Shown here piece after piece: positions 54,796 through 63,588 of a stretch of 64,000 nucleotides of DNA. A program made the position numbers and the translations under genes. Location: positions 1,755,501-1,819,500 of the forward strand of contig NZ_SZNK01000001.1 in the NCBI RefSeq assembly GCF_005217615.1, in the 5' to 3' direction. Within the stretch, counting starts at the first letter, position 1. Every line of letters starts with the position of its first letter. The DNA is from Brevibacillus antibioticus (GTDB lineage Bacteria; Bacillota; Bacilli; Brevibacillales; Brevibacillaceae). The notes beneath the pieces are model-generated. The model made no database searches, was not told the DNA's origin, and saw only the letters and a program-made list of their open reading frames with translations.

Positions 54796-56094
54796 TTAAA
54801 CGATGATTTGTAGCCACAGATATAGCCCAACAAGCGTGATAAACAACGTTGGAATTGTCAGGATGATTCCTGTTTTGAAGTATTGTCCCCACGTAATCGT
54901 AACGTTCTTACGGGACAACACATGCAGCCATAGCAATGTTGCGAGTGAACCGATAGGAGTAATTTTAGGCCCCAAATCACTTCCGATCACGTTTGCATAA
55001 ATTAACGCCTCTCGAATAATACCAGAGGTATTCGTTCCTTGGATGGCCAAAGCGTCAATCATTACGGTTGGCATGTTGTTCATGATCGAGGAAAGGATCG
55101 CAGACAGGAATCCCATGCCTACTGTTGCTATAAACAACCCTTGGTCCGCAAGCGCTTGAATCAATTGTCCAAGCATGTCAGTCAATCCAACATTACGCAG
55201 GCCGTAAACAACGACATACATCCCGATGGAGAAGACCACTACTGCCCATGGTGCATCTTTGATGATTTTCCTAGTCTCAATACCTTTACTGCTCCGTGCA
55301 GCCACGATAAAGATAATGGCTGCAATCCCTGCTGTGACAGATACCGGGATGGCTACGACTTCATTCATCAAGTATCCAATCAGAAGAATACCTAAAATGA
55401 TCCAGGAGAGACGGAAGAGACGAACATCTTTTATCGCTTCATGAGGTTGTTTTAACGCATCCAAATCATATTGTTTGGGAATATCGTTTTTGAAATAAAG
55501 ATACAACACAAGTAAGCTTGCACCCAGCGCAAAAAAGTTGGGTACAATCATACGGGTAGCATACTCAACAAAACCGATATTAAAAAAGTCCGCGGAGACA
55601 ATGTTGACAAGATTGCTAACGATCAATGGCAACGAAGTAGTGTCCGCAATAAATCCACTGGCCATAATGAACGGCAAAATCATTTTATCCGGGAACTTCA
55701 GTGCTCTCACTTGTGCAAGAACAATTGGTGTCAGTATGAGTGCCGCGCCATCATTTGCAAAAAAGGCTGCAACTGCTGCTCCCAATAGAACGACATAGAC
55801 GAACATCCGGCGACCATTTCCTTTAGCCAACCGAGCCATATGCAAGGCAGACCATTCAAAAAATCCGATTTCGTCCAAGATCAGCGATATCAAAATAATG
55901 GCGACAAACGCCAGCGTTGCATTCCAAACAATTCCCGTTACCGTCACAACGTCAGCAAAACTGACAACACCAAAAACTAAGGCTAGGATAGCACCACCTG
56001 TTGCCGACCAGCCAATGTTAAGTCCTTTCGGTTGCCAGATGACAAAGGTCAATGTCACAGCAAAGATCAGAAAGGCAATCCATACAGAAAACAT
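54796..56094 (-). CDS. arsB: Arsenite efflux pump ArsB
   Basis: This 432-residue permease with about 12 helices exports arsenite. Family marks are [38 protein letters not shown] and [12 protein letters not shown] with [20 protein letters not shown]. No ArsA ATPase is encoded, so it works by the membrane potential. AAAGGAGAGAGC precedes the ATG. It begins 16 bp after arsR. Confidence 0.95.
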   Translation of the reverse strand: MFSVWIAFLIFAVTLTFVIWQPKGLNIGWSATGGAILALVFGVVSFADVVTVTGIVWNATLAFVAIILISLILDEIGFFEWSALHMARLAKGNGRRMFVYVVLLGAAVAAFFANDGAALILTPIVLAQVRALKFPDKMILPFIMASGFIADTTSLPLIVSNLVNIVSADFFNIGFVEYATRMIVPNFFALGASLLVLYLYFKNDIPKQYDLDALKQPHEAIKDVRLFRLSWIILGILLIGYLMNEVVAIPVSVTAGIAAIIFIVAARSSKGIETRKIIKDAPWAVVVFSIGMYVVVYGLRNVGLTDMLGQLIQALADQGLFIATVGMGFLSAILSSIMNNMPTVMIDALAIQGTNTSGIIREALIYANVIGSDLGPKITPIGSLATLLWLHVLSRKNVTITWGQYFKTGIILTIPTLFITLVGLYLWLQIIV

Positions 56095-56110
56095 GCTCTC
56101 TCTCCTTTCG

Positions 56111-56434
56111 CTATTCGCAGGTTACGAGGAGTCCCTGTGCCGCCAACTTCTCGAACTCCTCTGAGTAATCGGGGAGATTCCCTAAAGCGAAGCGAAGTTG
56201 TTCTAAACGCTCTTGATTCAGAGTGTAGATGACCCACTGTCCTCTTCTGGATTCAATGACTAAATCTGCACTTTTTAACTTACTCATGTGCTTAGACACG
56301 GCAGGCTGCGAAATGCCAAAAATGGGAACTAGTTCACAAACACAGCAACTTCGATGGTTTAATAAACTAATTATTTTTAACCGGGTAGGGTCCGCAAGTG
56401 CTTTTAATGCGTTGACCATTTGCTTTGTGTCCAT
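56111..56434 (-). CDS. arsR: Arsenic-responsive repressor ArsR
   Basis: This 107-residue winged-helix repressor contains the arsenic-sensing cysteines in [13 protein letters not shown] (CxC plus a neighbour), the recognition helix [19 protein letters not shown] and the wing [13 protein letters not shown]. It heads the arsRBCI operon and would be released by arsenite. GGAGGT precedes the ATG. Confidence 0.95.
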   Translation of the reverse strand: MDTKQMVNALKALADPTRLKIISLLNHRSCCVCELVPIFGISQPAVSKHMSKLKSADLVIESRRGQWVIYTLNQERLEQLRFALGNLPDYSEEFEKLAAQGLLVTCE

Positions 56435-56476
56435 GTCTATTTTTTACCTCCTCTCCATTCATCAACAATAACCTTA

Positions 56477-56510
56477 TACTATTATAACCATATGGTTATT
56501 TAAATATGTC
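56477..56510 (-). promoter_or_regulatory. ars promoter and ArsR palindrome
   Basis: On the minus strand a TATAAT box (complement of 56481-56486) overlaps ATAACCATATGGTTAT, a perfect 16-bp palindrome at 56484-56499. A weak GACATA -35 lies about 18 bp upstream. The palindrome is the expected ArsR operator. Confidence 0.7.
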
Positions 56511-56674
56511 GATTGTAAAGATTTCAGTCCCTTCTTCTTTCTATTCAACGTTACAGCTTCTTCATAATTTGCAATAGATCTGAGAAATTCGCATTAGCAA
56601 TACGTATAATACTCTAATTATGTCAGGAAGGTTCCTCGACCTTAATCAATCGATTTAATAAAGCTGTTGTGGTG

Positions 56675-58291
56675 TTAATCCCATTTTAAAGAGTTGGAAT
56701 AATTCGGCTTACTTATTTTGTAGTAGCGTAGTTGCTGTTTGGCATGTTGTATCTTTTCTCTCCTTTTAGGATCTCTTCTGCTCTTTACAGTTTGAAAAGG
56801 GCATATTTGCTCACTGATAATTTTTATTTTGTCAGGAATTGCTTCAGAATGAATCTCATATACCTTTTGTTCACCGAACGGAAGAACGAGAAAAAACGGT
56901 GACAGGTATTCGTATGAAAACGGTGGCAACTGTAACATTATGAATTTAGTCATAAGCTTTTTAGCTATAGATAACCACGTCCAGAAAAGGGAGATGGAAA
57001 CATGAGCAATGCTCCGTCCCAGTACCCACTTTAACGAAGCTCTACTTTCATTGCTAATATCTTCTACTTGTGATCTCCATAAATCCACTACATCCTCAAA
57101 AAACTCTGAGTACAAGGTAAACGGAAATTGAACAAATCGATGATCAACCGTTTTAGGGCGTTTGTATCTAGCCGTGACATGTCTTGGCGATTGGAAGCCT
57201 TGGACAAATGATCTCCAATGTACATAAGCAAACGCATAAGGACATTTAGGGGCTGCATTGTCACCAAGAAAATAACGTTCTATGCAAGTTTTGTGTTTCA
57301 TTAGTACGGTTTTACGGAGATTTCTTGCGATAGAAGAAATTAGCTGATTATACGAAAGGAATAAGTCCTCTTGTTGTACACGCAATCGACTTTTTCCCAA
57401 TGAATACTCACCGATATGGGGATAACTTTTCTTGGAATATGTCATATTTTCATATTTCTCTTGATCCCCTTTAATCATACTAATTTTTGGGGTAGTTATC
57501 TGAGATATATACCGTTTTGGTGTCTTGCTGTTTTCATTAGTAAGAAAACTTAATACTCCATCAAACAGAGTTGGAGATTGATGTAATCCCTTTTCTGTAA
57601 ACAAATAGATAGATTCCATCTTCTTACTGTTGTAATTAACTTCGGATAACCAAGTTTTTACCTTGTTACAGCGAATAGCATCATCTGTCCCCCATTCCTT
57701 ATAAAAAAAACGAGCAGCGCTTTCTTGTAGATAAAAATGGCCACATTTGCACACATAAGGGGATAGAAATCCATCATCAGTCATTTCGTATGTATAGATT
57801 TGACTACAATTCGGGCATGCGAAATGTAGTGGAGATAAGTGAAAGGGGCAGTAGTGTAGGAACCTCCATTGATGGAATATGCTATGGTAGCCTGTTTTAA
57901 GACATGCTTCACAAATGGCGAGATCTTCGCGGAGAAAAAAAGTAGTACGATGCCTTTCTAATAACGGTGATAAGAGTTGGTTTATTATTTTTTGATGGAA
58001 AGAAACCATATCAAAGCCTAGCACATCTTGAACTGTATGTGAATCAAAGCCTGCTAAAGTTATCAGATTTCGATGGCAACTCCCAATTCCTGCCTTCAGA
58101 CTTTTTACCCGGTCCGTTCCGAGTATTTTCAATACTTCTCTGGCTGTTAATGTATTGGCGAATTTGAACTTTTCAAGAATAGACCAGGATGATTCATACG
58201 GCCGTATCCAATTTTTTCTCCATGTGTAGGGATTCATCAGCTTTTTATGGACCTCACTTTCTGATGAAATTGATATGTCATAAGGATTCAT
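56675..58291 (-). CDS. tniQ: TniQ/TnsD-type target selector
   Basis: This is a 538-residue protein. The N-terminal TniQ domain holds zinc-binding clusters: AICEACLKTGYHSIFHQWRF, then HYCPFHLSPLHFACPNCSQI and YVCKCGHFY. The large C-terminal part (about 240-538) is the TnsD-like region that normally reads a fixed chromosomal site. It is fourth in the operon; its ATG at 58291 overlaps the end of tnsC by 14 bp. No tnsE and no Cas proteins are encoded, so this is the only target selector present. Confidence 0.88.
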   Translation of the reverse strand: MNPYDISISSESEVHKKLMNPYTWRKNWIRPYESSWSILEKFKFANTLTAREVLKILGTDRVKSLKAGIGSCHRNLITLAGFDSHTVQDVLGFDMVSFHQKIINQLLSPLLERHRTTFFLREDLAICEACLKTGYHSIFHQWRFLHYCPFHLSPLHFACPNCSQIYTYEMTDDGFLSPYVCKCGHFYLQESAARFFYKEWGTDDAIRCNKVKTWLSEVNYNSKKMESIYLFTEKGLHQSPTLFDGVLSFLTNENSKTPKRYISQITTPKISMIKGDQEKYENMTYSKKSYPHIGEYSLGKSRLRVQQEDLFLSYNQLISSIARNLRKTVLMKHKTCIERYFLGDNAAPKCPYAFAYVHWRSFVQGFQSPRHVTARYKRPKTVDHRFVQFPFTLYSEFFEDVVDLWRSQVEDISNESRASLKWVLGRSIAHVSISLFWTWLSIAKKLMTKFIMLQLPPFSYEYLSPFFLVLPFGEQKVYEIHSEAIPDKIKIISEQICPFQTVKSRRDPKRREKIQHAKQQLRYYKISKPNYSNSLKWD

Positions 58292-59306
58292 CAAATTCTA
58301 CTGCCGGAATGCGAAGCTCAGCATGAATATAACCACTGGCGTATATCGCTTCTTCCCACAATGCCTTCGTTACCCAACCAATATTCCGACCGTTTGCTCC
58401 GAACTCTAAGAGAGCGTATTCAATCGTGGTTATTAAATATTGCATAGGGATCTCAAAGGTTCCTCGGATTTTAGCTTGCTGGCGCAAAGAAGAGAAAACA
58501 TCAAATAGTTCCTCGGAACAATCTTGAAGCCGATTTCCCACCGCATAGGCTTCTGGGAAGAAATACCGCGTGTATGACCATCCTGATCCTTTTGGAAACT
58601 CTGCAAGCTGATCAAAACCACTAAGACAAATGCTTAAATCTTCTTTGGTTTTAATTCCTGTAAAACGATGCTCATGTACCATGAAACGACCAATAATCTG
58701 GTGTCTTTTGGTTTCCATGAACAGAGTCCTACGGTGTAACAATTCTTCTTGTCCCACTAATATCACTGTCATTGCAATTCGATTCTGGTCAAGTTCATTG
58801 TAAATATCCATTAGCCAACCATAGTTGAGTTCATGCAAACATTGCGCTTCATCAATAAACATGACAATCCTCTTATGTCTGGATGTGTCCCCTTTTTCTG
58901 CTAGGAATTTGGCTAAACGATCCCTTTTGATACTGGGTTTTCCGGAAAATGGGACTCCATGACCAACATCTTTTAACAGTGTTTCAAAGAAAACACCTTC
59001 ATTGGCAAGCTTCGTATGTAAAGTGCGAATGTGGAATACGGGTAAATCATTCCCAAATTCGTTTGGCAAAATTCGTAATAGATATTCAATCGCACGTGTT
59101 TTTCCTAAGCGTGGTCGACCGTAAATAATCCCTCCTGGTGAACGGTATTTAATCCATTTTGAAATAGCTTGAAACATTCGTAAAACTTCATTTGTTGGGA
59201 TAATGTAGGACTGTTCTTCAATTGGATGCGTTCCAGTAGGCACATGAGGTCGAGGCTGCTCTAGGAGGTTCTCAAAGGATATCTGTTCGTAATGATCTTT
59301 GGACAC
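58278..59306 (-). CDS. tnsC: TnsC/TniB-type AAA+ transposition regulator
   Basis: This is a 342-residue AAA+ ATPase. Walker A is IIYGRPRLGKTRAIEYLL, Walker B is IVMFIDEAQCLHELN, and sensor 1 lies near MTVILVGQEELLHRR. It would pass the target signal from TniQ to the TnsA/TnsB transposase. The start is GTG at 59306, behind GGGGAG. It begins 13 bp after tnsB. Confidence 0.9.
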   Translation of the reverse strand: MSKDHYEQISFENLLEQPRPHVPTGTHPIEEQSYIIPTNEVLRMFQAISKWIKYRSPGGIIYGRPRLGKTRAIEYLLRILPNEFGNDLPVFHIRTLHTKLANEGVFFETLLKDVGHGVPFSGKPSIKRDRLAKFLAEKGDTSRHKRIVMFIDEAQCLHELNYGWLMDIYNELDQNRIAMTVILVGQEELLHRRTLFMETKRHQIIGRFMVHEHRFTGIKTKEDLSICLSGFDQLAEFPKGSGWSYTRYFFPEAYAVGNRLQDCSEELFDVFSSLRQQAKIRGTFEIPMQYLITTIEYALLEFGANGRNIGWVTKALWEEAIYASGYIHAELRIPAVEFDESL

Positions 59307-59319
59307 CGAGTACTCCCCT

Positions 59320-61302
59320 TTATAAATTTATGGTTTTAAACTTTTCACGTAGTTTGGATAGATCTGATGTTTGACTACCACCCTTATTGGATTGTTTCGA
59401 TTGTCTATCATGATTTAAGGGTTTCGCATGTTCTGAAGGTTTCGTTTCAGACAGGTCCTTTTTTTGTTCTGGAACCTGGGACTCCATTTGTTTTTTGTAT
59501 CTTTGATGTGTAGCTAATGAATTACGGACCTTTTTATTGTTGCTCGCTTTTTCTTCATAGTATTTATTTAAAGCCTCAATTGGATCAGCGTTATTAGCAT
59601 AGTGCAAAAGTTTATTTCTCTGTAGCGCGTTAATTTGTTTTCGCATTTGCAATGTGTGAGGAGTAATACCCCATCTACCCGTAGCGGTAATGTACCCCAG
59701 TTCTCCTCCATCTTTGAGGAACGCTTTTAAATACCGAATGTCATTTGTGTTGACTAGTAAATAAATTTCTTCCCCGATGAGATCAAATGTATTAGAAAGT
59801 AGTTCATTTCTATATTCAACTCCTTCAAATGTGATGTACGGTCTTTTCCCCTTTTTAATATTTCCACGAACAGTTCGAATAGCAGGTACACCAAAAAATT
59901 CAACATCTTTTCTTAGCTCTTCAGGCAACCATCTTGGCTCCATACCTCTATGCACCACCCTTTGTTCCATGACTTCAAGTGGACTCAGATATCCCAAACT
60001 ACTGTGTGGCTCATGATTGTAATTTGCGATCAGGACAGCTGTGATCTGTTCAAGCTCTTCCACATCCATCTCATACTTGATTGCCAACTTTTCTGGTTGA
60101 GTTCGACGGGGATCAGATGGATGACTCCCAGTTGTATTCACAAAACGATGATAGCCATTTTCTTCTAAAAGCCCGAAGAATCTCTCCACAAATGGCCGTC
60201 GCTCCGGCATGTTTACGGGACCAGGATTCATAGCACAACCGACGACGTTAGCTAGTCTGTTTGTCACAATCTTTGCTAGATTGGCCTTTCCATTGTCATA
60301 GCAGAACTCACTCCAAAGCGCCCATTGTGTTTGAGGAACGGCTTCAAAATGAAAACCGCCTTTTGCAGGATATTTCAATCCTGGAATGGTGAGCTTTTTA
60401 GGTGATGTTGGAACAATTGCATTACGAATGCAAGCTAAGACGTCACTTGCTGAATACTGTGATTGAAGACAGATATGGTAACCAATAACGACTCGAGTGG
60501 CAACGTCTATAATAACGAGTAGCCATATCCTTTCTAACACATCAACACACTCGTCCCCGAATTGATTTCTAAATTTGATCGTGAGAATAAGGTCAATTTG
60601 ATGTCCGTCAAACTCAACTCGTTGGAAGGGTTTTAGGATATGATCTGCATTTTTATGACCAATACCAGTGTGCCGAATATGTCGGGCAGCTTCGTCACCG
60701 TATCGATTAGCAGCTTGATTTGGAAGATTTAGCTCCAGTTTTTTTAAGTACCGATAAAGCGATCGTCTCCCTAAGTCCCTTGTACTAAAGGGATAGTCTT
60801 GCATGGATAAACCTAAGGATCTACAAGCATTTAGGAATGTTGAGTGAATATGTTTGGGTTTTTTCACAGGATCAGTGGCTCTTCCTTGTTTAGTTGTCAA
60901 AAATTGATCGTGTATAAGATCCTTAATATGCTTGTGTTTGTTTAAGAAATGGTTGAAGATACCTGTGAGTTTTTCTGATTTTGGGGATAGATTGGTACGA
61001 GTATAAGACTTTAGATTTTTTTGGGGGATCAAGGCACGATAGCCCCAAAGCAAACCGTTTGAATCTTCCGATAAACAACGTTTTACAAAGCTTATAAGAC
61101 GATTCTTTGGAACCCCTGTCTCGCGCATTATCTGATCTAAAGTAAAGTGAGGAGACATATACATTTCAATAGCTCGTTTTCGAGACAAAAAAGTTTCCCT
61201 GTCACTAGCAGATAGGGTATCGAGTAAGACTCCTGGCCATGCGGACAAATCCAAGTCTGAAGGTTCAATAGATAGCCCCTCAAGTATTTTCCTGTGTGCC
61301 AT
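59320..61302 (-). CDS. tnsB: TnsB-type DDE transposase
   Basis: This is a 660-residue transposase that cuts and joins the 3' ends. The RNase H-like core has the DDE residues in FQRVEFDGHQIDLIL (Asp), LVIIDVATRVVIGYH (Asp) and RRPFVERFFGLLEENG (Glu). The N-terminal helix-turn-helix part (about 40-200) binds the end repeats. The C-terminal tail (about 590-660) is Lys/Ser/Gln-rich and probably contacts TnsC. The ATG at 61302 overlaps tnsA by 23 bp and follows GGAGGTC. Confidence 0.93.
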   Translation of the reverse strand: MAHRKILEGLSIEPSDLDLSAWPGVLLDTLSASDRETFLSRKRAIEMYMSPHFTLDQIMRETGVPKNRLISFVKRCLSEDSNGLLWGYRALIPQKNLKSYTRTNLSPKSEKLTGIFNHFLNKHKHIKDLIHDQFLTTKQGRATDPVKKPKHIHSTFLNACRSLGLSMQDYPFSTRDLGRRSLYRYLKKLELNLPNQAANRYGDEAARHIRHTGIGHKNADHILKPFQRVEFDGHQIDLILTIKFRNQFGDECVDVLERIWLLVIIDVATRVVIGYHICLQSQYSASDVLACIRNAIVPTSPKKLTIPGLKYPAKGGFHFEAVPQTQWALWSEFCYDNGKANLAKIVTNRLANVVGCAMNPGPVNMPERRPFVERFFGLLEENGYHRFVNTTGSHPSDPRRTQPEKLAIKYEMDVEELEQITAVLIANYNHEPHSSLGYLSPLEVMEQRVVHRGMEPRWLPEELRKDVEFFGVPAIRTVRGNIKKGKRPYITFEGVEYRNELLSNTFDLIGEEIYLLVNTNDIRYLKAFLKDGGELGYITATGRWGITPHTLQMRKQINALQRNKLLHYANNADPIEALNKYYEEKASNNKKVRNSLATHQRYKKQMESQVPEQKKDLSETKPSEHAKPLNHDRQSKQSNKGGSQTSDLSKLREKFKTINL

Positions 61303-61957
61303 GAATCCAGACCTCCGTATCTAATCCCAAAAGCGCTTTGTGAATATTCGAGTACAGAACCCCAAAATAGATCATATTGGCTATTGTTTCATTTAGGCGG
61401 GAGGGAAAAAAGTGTGGAAGTTCTGTGCGAAGTTGTCTAATTGACTTTCGGTGTTTACCTACTGCTTTCAATATTTGGTACTGATCAATTTCATTAGGAG
61501 TTAATTGATTTTTTATATTTGGAATTAACATTCTTAAGTTATCAAGAAGTATTTGATTTGAACGAATATCTTTCTCTGTTTTGATTTCATAGTTAAAATC
61601 GTTTTGTTCGCACCATTTTCTTTGAATAGTAGTTTGCCTAATAGCCCGCTCGGATCTTTTGTTTCGCGGATCTAATTCTTGTGTATATTTAATTTCAACA
61701 AAACTCTGGCTCCCGTCTACTCTTTCAATCCACATATCTAAAATACTACTTACCTTATTACCGTTGTACAAACCGTCAATTTTAATGGGTTGTTCACAGA
61801 ATCGCTTAACTGTTTGGTCAGCTTCTACTAGTAGCCAATGTTCATACTCAAGGTCACTGAAGAAATGAACCATTCGTTGGAGTTTGGGGCTAAAAACATG
61901 CCAATAGTTACTGCCATACCTAGTACTTCGTTTCGTAATTACCGGTTGTTCGTACAT
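61280..61957 (-). CDS. tnsA: TnsA-type endonuclease
   Basis: This 225-residue endonuclease makes the 5' cuts so that the element leaves by cut-and-paste. The PD-(D/E)XK residues are visible in DLEYEHWLLVEAD (Glu), VSSILDMWIERVD (Asp) and SQSFVEIKYTQELD (ExK). The C-terminal winged helix (about 150-225) is the part that contacts TnsC. GGAGGTGA precedes the ATG. It is the first gene of the tnsABC-tniQ operon, 280 bp from the right end. Confidence 0.9.
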   Translation of the reverse strand: MYEQPVITKRSTRYGSNYWHVFSPKLQRMVHFFSDLEYEHWLLVEADQTVKRFCEQPIKIDGLYNGNKVSSILDMWIERVDGSQSFVEIKYTQELDPRNKRSERAIRQTTIQRKWCEQNDFNYEIKTEKDIRSNQILLDNLRMLIPNIKNQLTPNEIDQYQILKAVGKHRKSIRQLRTELPHFFPSRLNETIANMIYFGVLYSNIHKALLGLDTEVWIHGTQENT

Positions 61958-62004
61958 AAGTCACCTCCACCTCAAGCTGATGACCTTATTTTTTCTGAAA
62001 ATGT

Positions 62005-62035
62005 TAAAAATTATACCTTTTTGTAGAAATTCTAC
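62005..62035 (-). promoter_or_regulatory. tns operon promoter with palindrome
   Basis: A TATAAT -10 box lies on the minus strand at about 62010-62015, 55 bp before tnsA. The palindrome GTAGAAATTCTAC (62023-62035) covers the place of the -35. It may be the site of a regulator of transposition. Confidence 0.5.
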
Positions 62036-62087
62036 CTATTTTTATCTTATCCTCCCAAACGATAACAGAATTTCGTTCCGCACCTTC

Positions 62088-62230
62088 GGTATACATGTTT
62101 GTGTCACAATTTGTGCTGGTATACTTGTTTGTGTCACAAAAAAATGACACAAACAAGTATACTACATGATGCTAAAAACTTGATTTAACTTCGTTTTCAG
62201 CTACACTTTTGGTATACATGTTTGTGTCAC
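62088..62230 (-). repeat. Right-end TnsB-type binding repeats
   Basis: There are four 20-bp copies at 62088, 62118, 62144 (inverted, one mismatch) and 62211, the same sequence as at the left end. Like the left, there are three in one direction and one reversed. Confidence 0.88.
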
Positions 62231-62236
62231 TAGACA
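62211..62236 (-). repeat. Right terminal inverted repeat
   Basis: The complement begins TGTCTAGTGACACAA, followed by ACATGTATACC. It matches the left end except for one base. Confidence 0.9.
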
Positions 62237-62289
62237 GATGAGCTACATTATCAGGAATCTGGTTGGTAAAGGTTCCTAATAATCATCAG

Positions 62290-62372
62290 TTGCGTCCGGA
62301 TAAGTTTCGGAGCCGTTCCAATAAGTTTCGTGGATGGTCCATAAAAATCGGTTGCGTCCTTATAATCGATTT
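62290..62372. repeat. Four iteron-like direct repeats
   Basis: There are TCC-starting units at 62295, 62317, 62338 and 62357, spaced 22, 21 and 19 bp, the first two sharing ATAAGTTTCG. They lie between the transposon's right end and the recombinase gene. They might bind the recombinase, its regulator or TniQ. Confidence 0.5.
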
Positions 62373-62391
62373 ATTAGGAGGAAAATTAAGT

Positions 62392-63306
62392 TTGCAGGTG
62401 AAACAAGCGATGGATGAATTCTTGTTTTATATGGAGGTTGAACGCAATGTATCAGTGAATACGATACGTAGCTATGCGTACGATTTACATGTTTTTGAGG
62501 CTTTTCTAACGAGGGTCCATGGCACATCGGCACTGGAACAAATTCGTAATTCGACGGTTCGGAGGTTCATTCAAGACCAGGTCATTGAGCACCAGACACA
62601 TCCGCGCACGCTGCAAAGACGTATTTCCTGCTTAAAATCCTTCAGTCGTTTTTGTGCAAAGGAAAACTGGATATCGAACGATTTTATGGTTGGTATTCAT
62701 GCACCGAAAACAGACAAAAAAGTACCGGTTTACATGAAGTTAATCGAATTACAGATGCTATTTCGGTTTTTAGAGAATGATCAGCGTAAGTTATCGTTAC
62801 GGAATCATTTGATGTTTAAGCTGTTGGCGACAACTGGGATGCGTCGCCAAGAATTAGTTGATTTGTCTTGGGGGCAGATTGATTTGGAATGGAATTCCAT
62901 ACGGATTCATGGGAAAGGTAATAAAGAACGTATACTCCCGCTGCATCCGATGGTGATTCCATTGATCAAGCAATACCAGGAACACTTGGAAACGTTTCAA
63001 TTGCATACTTCCGAGCCAGTTTTTACGAATTACATGGGTCAACGGATAGATCCTCGCGGCTTACATCGGATCTTTAAGGAAGTCCTTCAAAATGCGGGCT
63101 TACCCCCTCACCGGTTTACACTGCACCATTTGCGACATACCTTCGCGACTCTGCTCTTGCGTTCCAATGACGGGCCTTCAAAGGTAGATATTCGTACGTT
63201 GCAGGAGCTTCTTGGCCGTGAAAGTTTAGCGACAACGTCTATTTATACTCATGTCGACCTAGAACAAAAGAAACTAGCAATTGAGACCTTAAAATTCGAA
63301 AGTTAG
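62392..63306 (+). CDS. XerC/D-like tyrosine recombinase
   Basis: This is a 304-residue recombinase. The N-terminal SAM-like core-binding domain (about 1-95: FLFYMEVERNVSVNTIRSYA) leads to the catalytic domain with TTGMRRQELVDLSW (Arg), IHGKGNKERILPL (Lys), LHHLRHTFATLLL (HxxR) and SLATTSIYTHVDL (Tyr). The usual HisII of LLGH is Arg here (ELLGRES). The start is TTG at 62392 behind AGGAGG; the frame stays open 43 codons upstream. It lies 156 bp outside the transposon end, with a terminator and a 12-6-12 site after it. Confidence 0.88.
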   Translation: MQVKQAMDEFLFYMEVERNVSVNTIRSYAYDLHVFEAFLTRVHGTSALEQIRNSTVRRFIQDQVIEHQTHPRTLQRRISCLKSFSRFCAKENWISNDFMVGIHAPKTDKKVPVYMKLIELQMLFRFLENDQRKLSLRNHLMFKLLATTGMRRQELVDLSWGQIDLEWNSIRIHGKGNKERILPLHPMVIPLIKQYQEHLETFQLHTSEPVFTNYMGQRIDPRGLHRIFKEVLQNAGLPPHRFTLHHLRHTFATLLLRSNDGPSKVDIRTLQELLGRESLATTSIYTHVDLEQKKLAIETLKFES

Positions 63307-63316
63307 TTAATCGTAT

Positions 63317-63362
63317 AAAACCTCCTCTCTAGTAATTATCATAGTTCAGAGAGGAGGTTTTA
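63317..63362 (+). terminator. Terminator of the recombinase gene
   Basis: AAAACCTCCTCTCT and AGAGAGGAGGTTTT form a perfect 14-bp stem. Confidence 0.92.
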
Positions 63363-63372
63363 TAAAATGCCG

Positions 63373-63405
63373 TTTCAGTTCATGAAATAGCAATTTTATG
63401 AACTG
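63373..63405. repeat. 12-6-12 inverted-arm site, copy beside the recombinase
   Basis: The arm CAGTTCATGAAA (63376-63387) and the arm TTTTATGAACTG (63394-63405) flank TAGCAA. The arms nearly equal those of the site at 46371, while the six central bases differ. This is the expected form of a crossover site for the adjacent tyrosine recombinase. Confidence 0.7.
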
Positions 63406-63588
63406 ATATTCAAACACATTATATTTTGTGTATACTTTCATTTTATCTGTGCTTCAATGTTCGGTAAGATATCTCTCCCTCACACCATTATATTCGGTAG
63501 TGATTAGAATAATTATTAACCGTTATTTGCCATTCTTTGAACATCCCTCTCCCCCTCAGACTAAATGGCTCCTGATTAGCGACGAAGA

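Larger units (their letters stand above)
46084..62236. mobile_element. Tn7-like transposon, about 16.15 kb
   Basis: Both ends carry 26-bp terminal inverted repeats that match at 25 positions, start with TGT and end with ACA, as in Tn7 relatives. Behind each are three further copies of a 20-bp TnsB-type binding repeat. At the right end, tnsA, tnsB, tnsC and tniQ form one leftward operon, with tnsA nearest the end, the Tn7 order. The cargo fills the remainder toward the left end. The bases next to the ends share only GAT, so a normal 5-bp target duplication is not seen. The transposition genes and ends all look intact. Confidence 0.9.
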
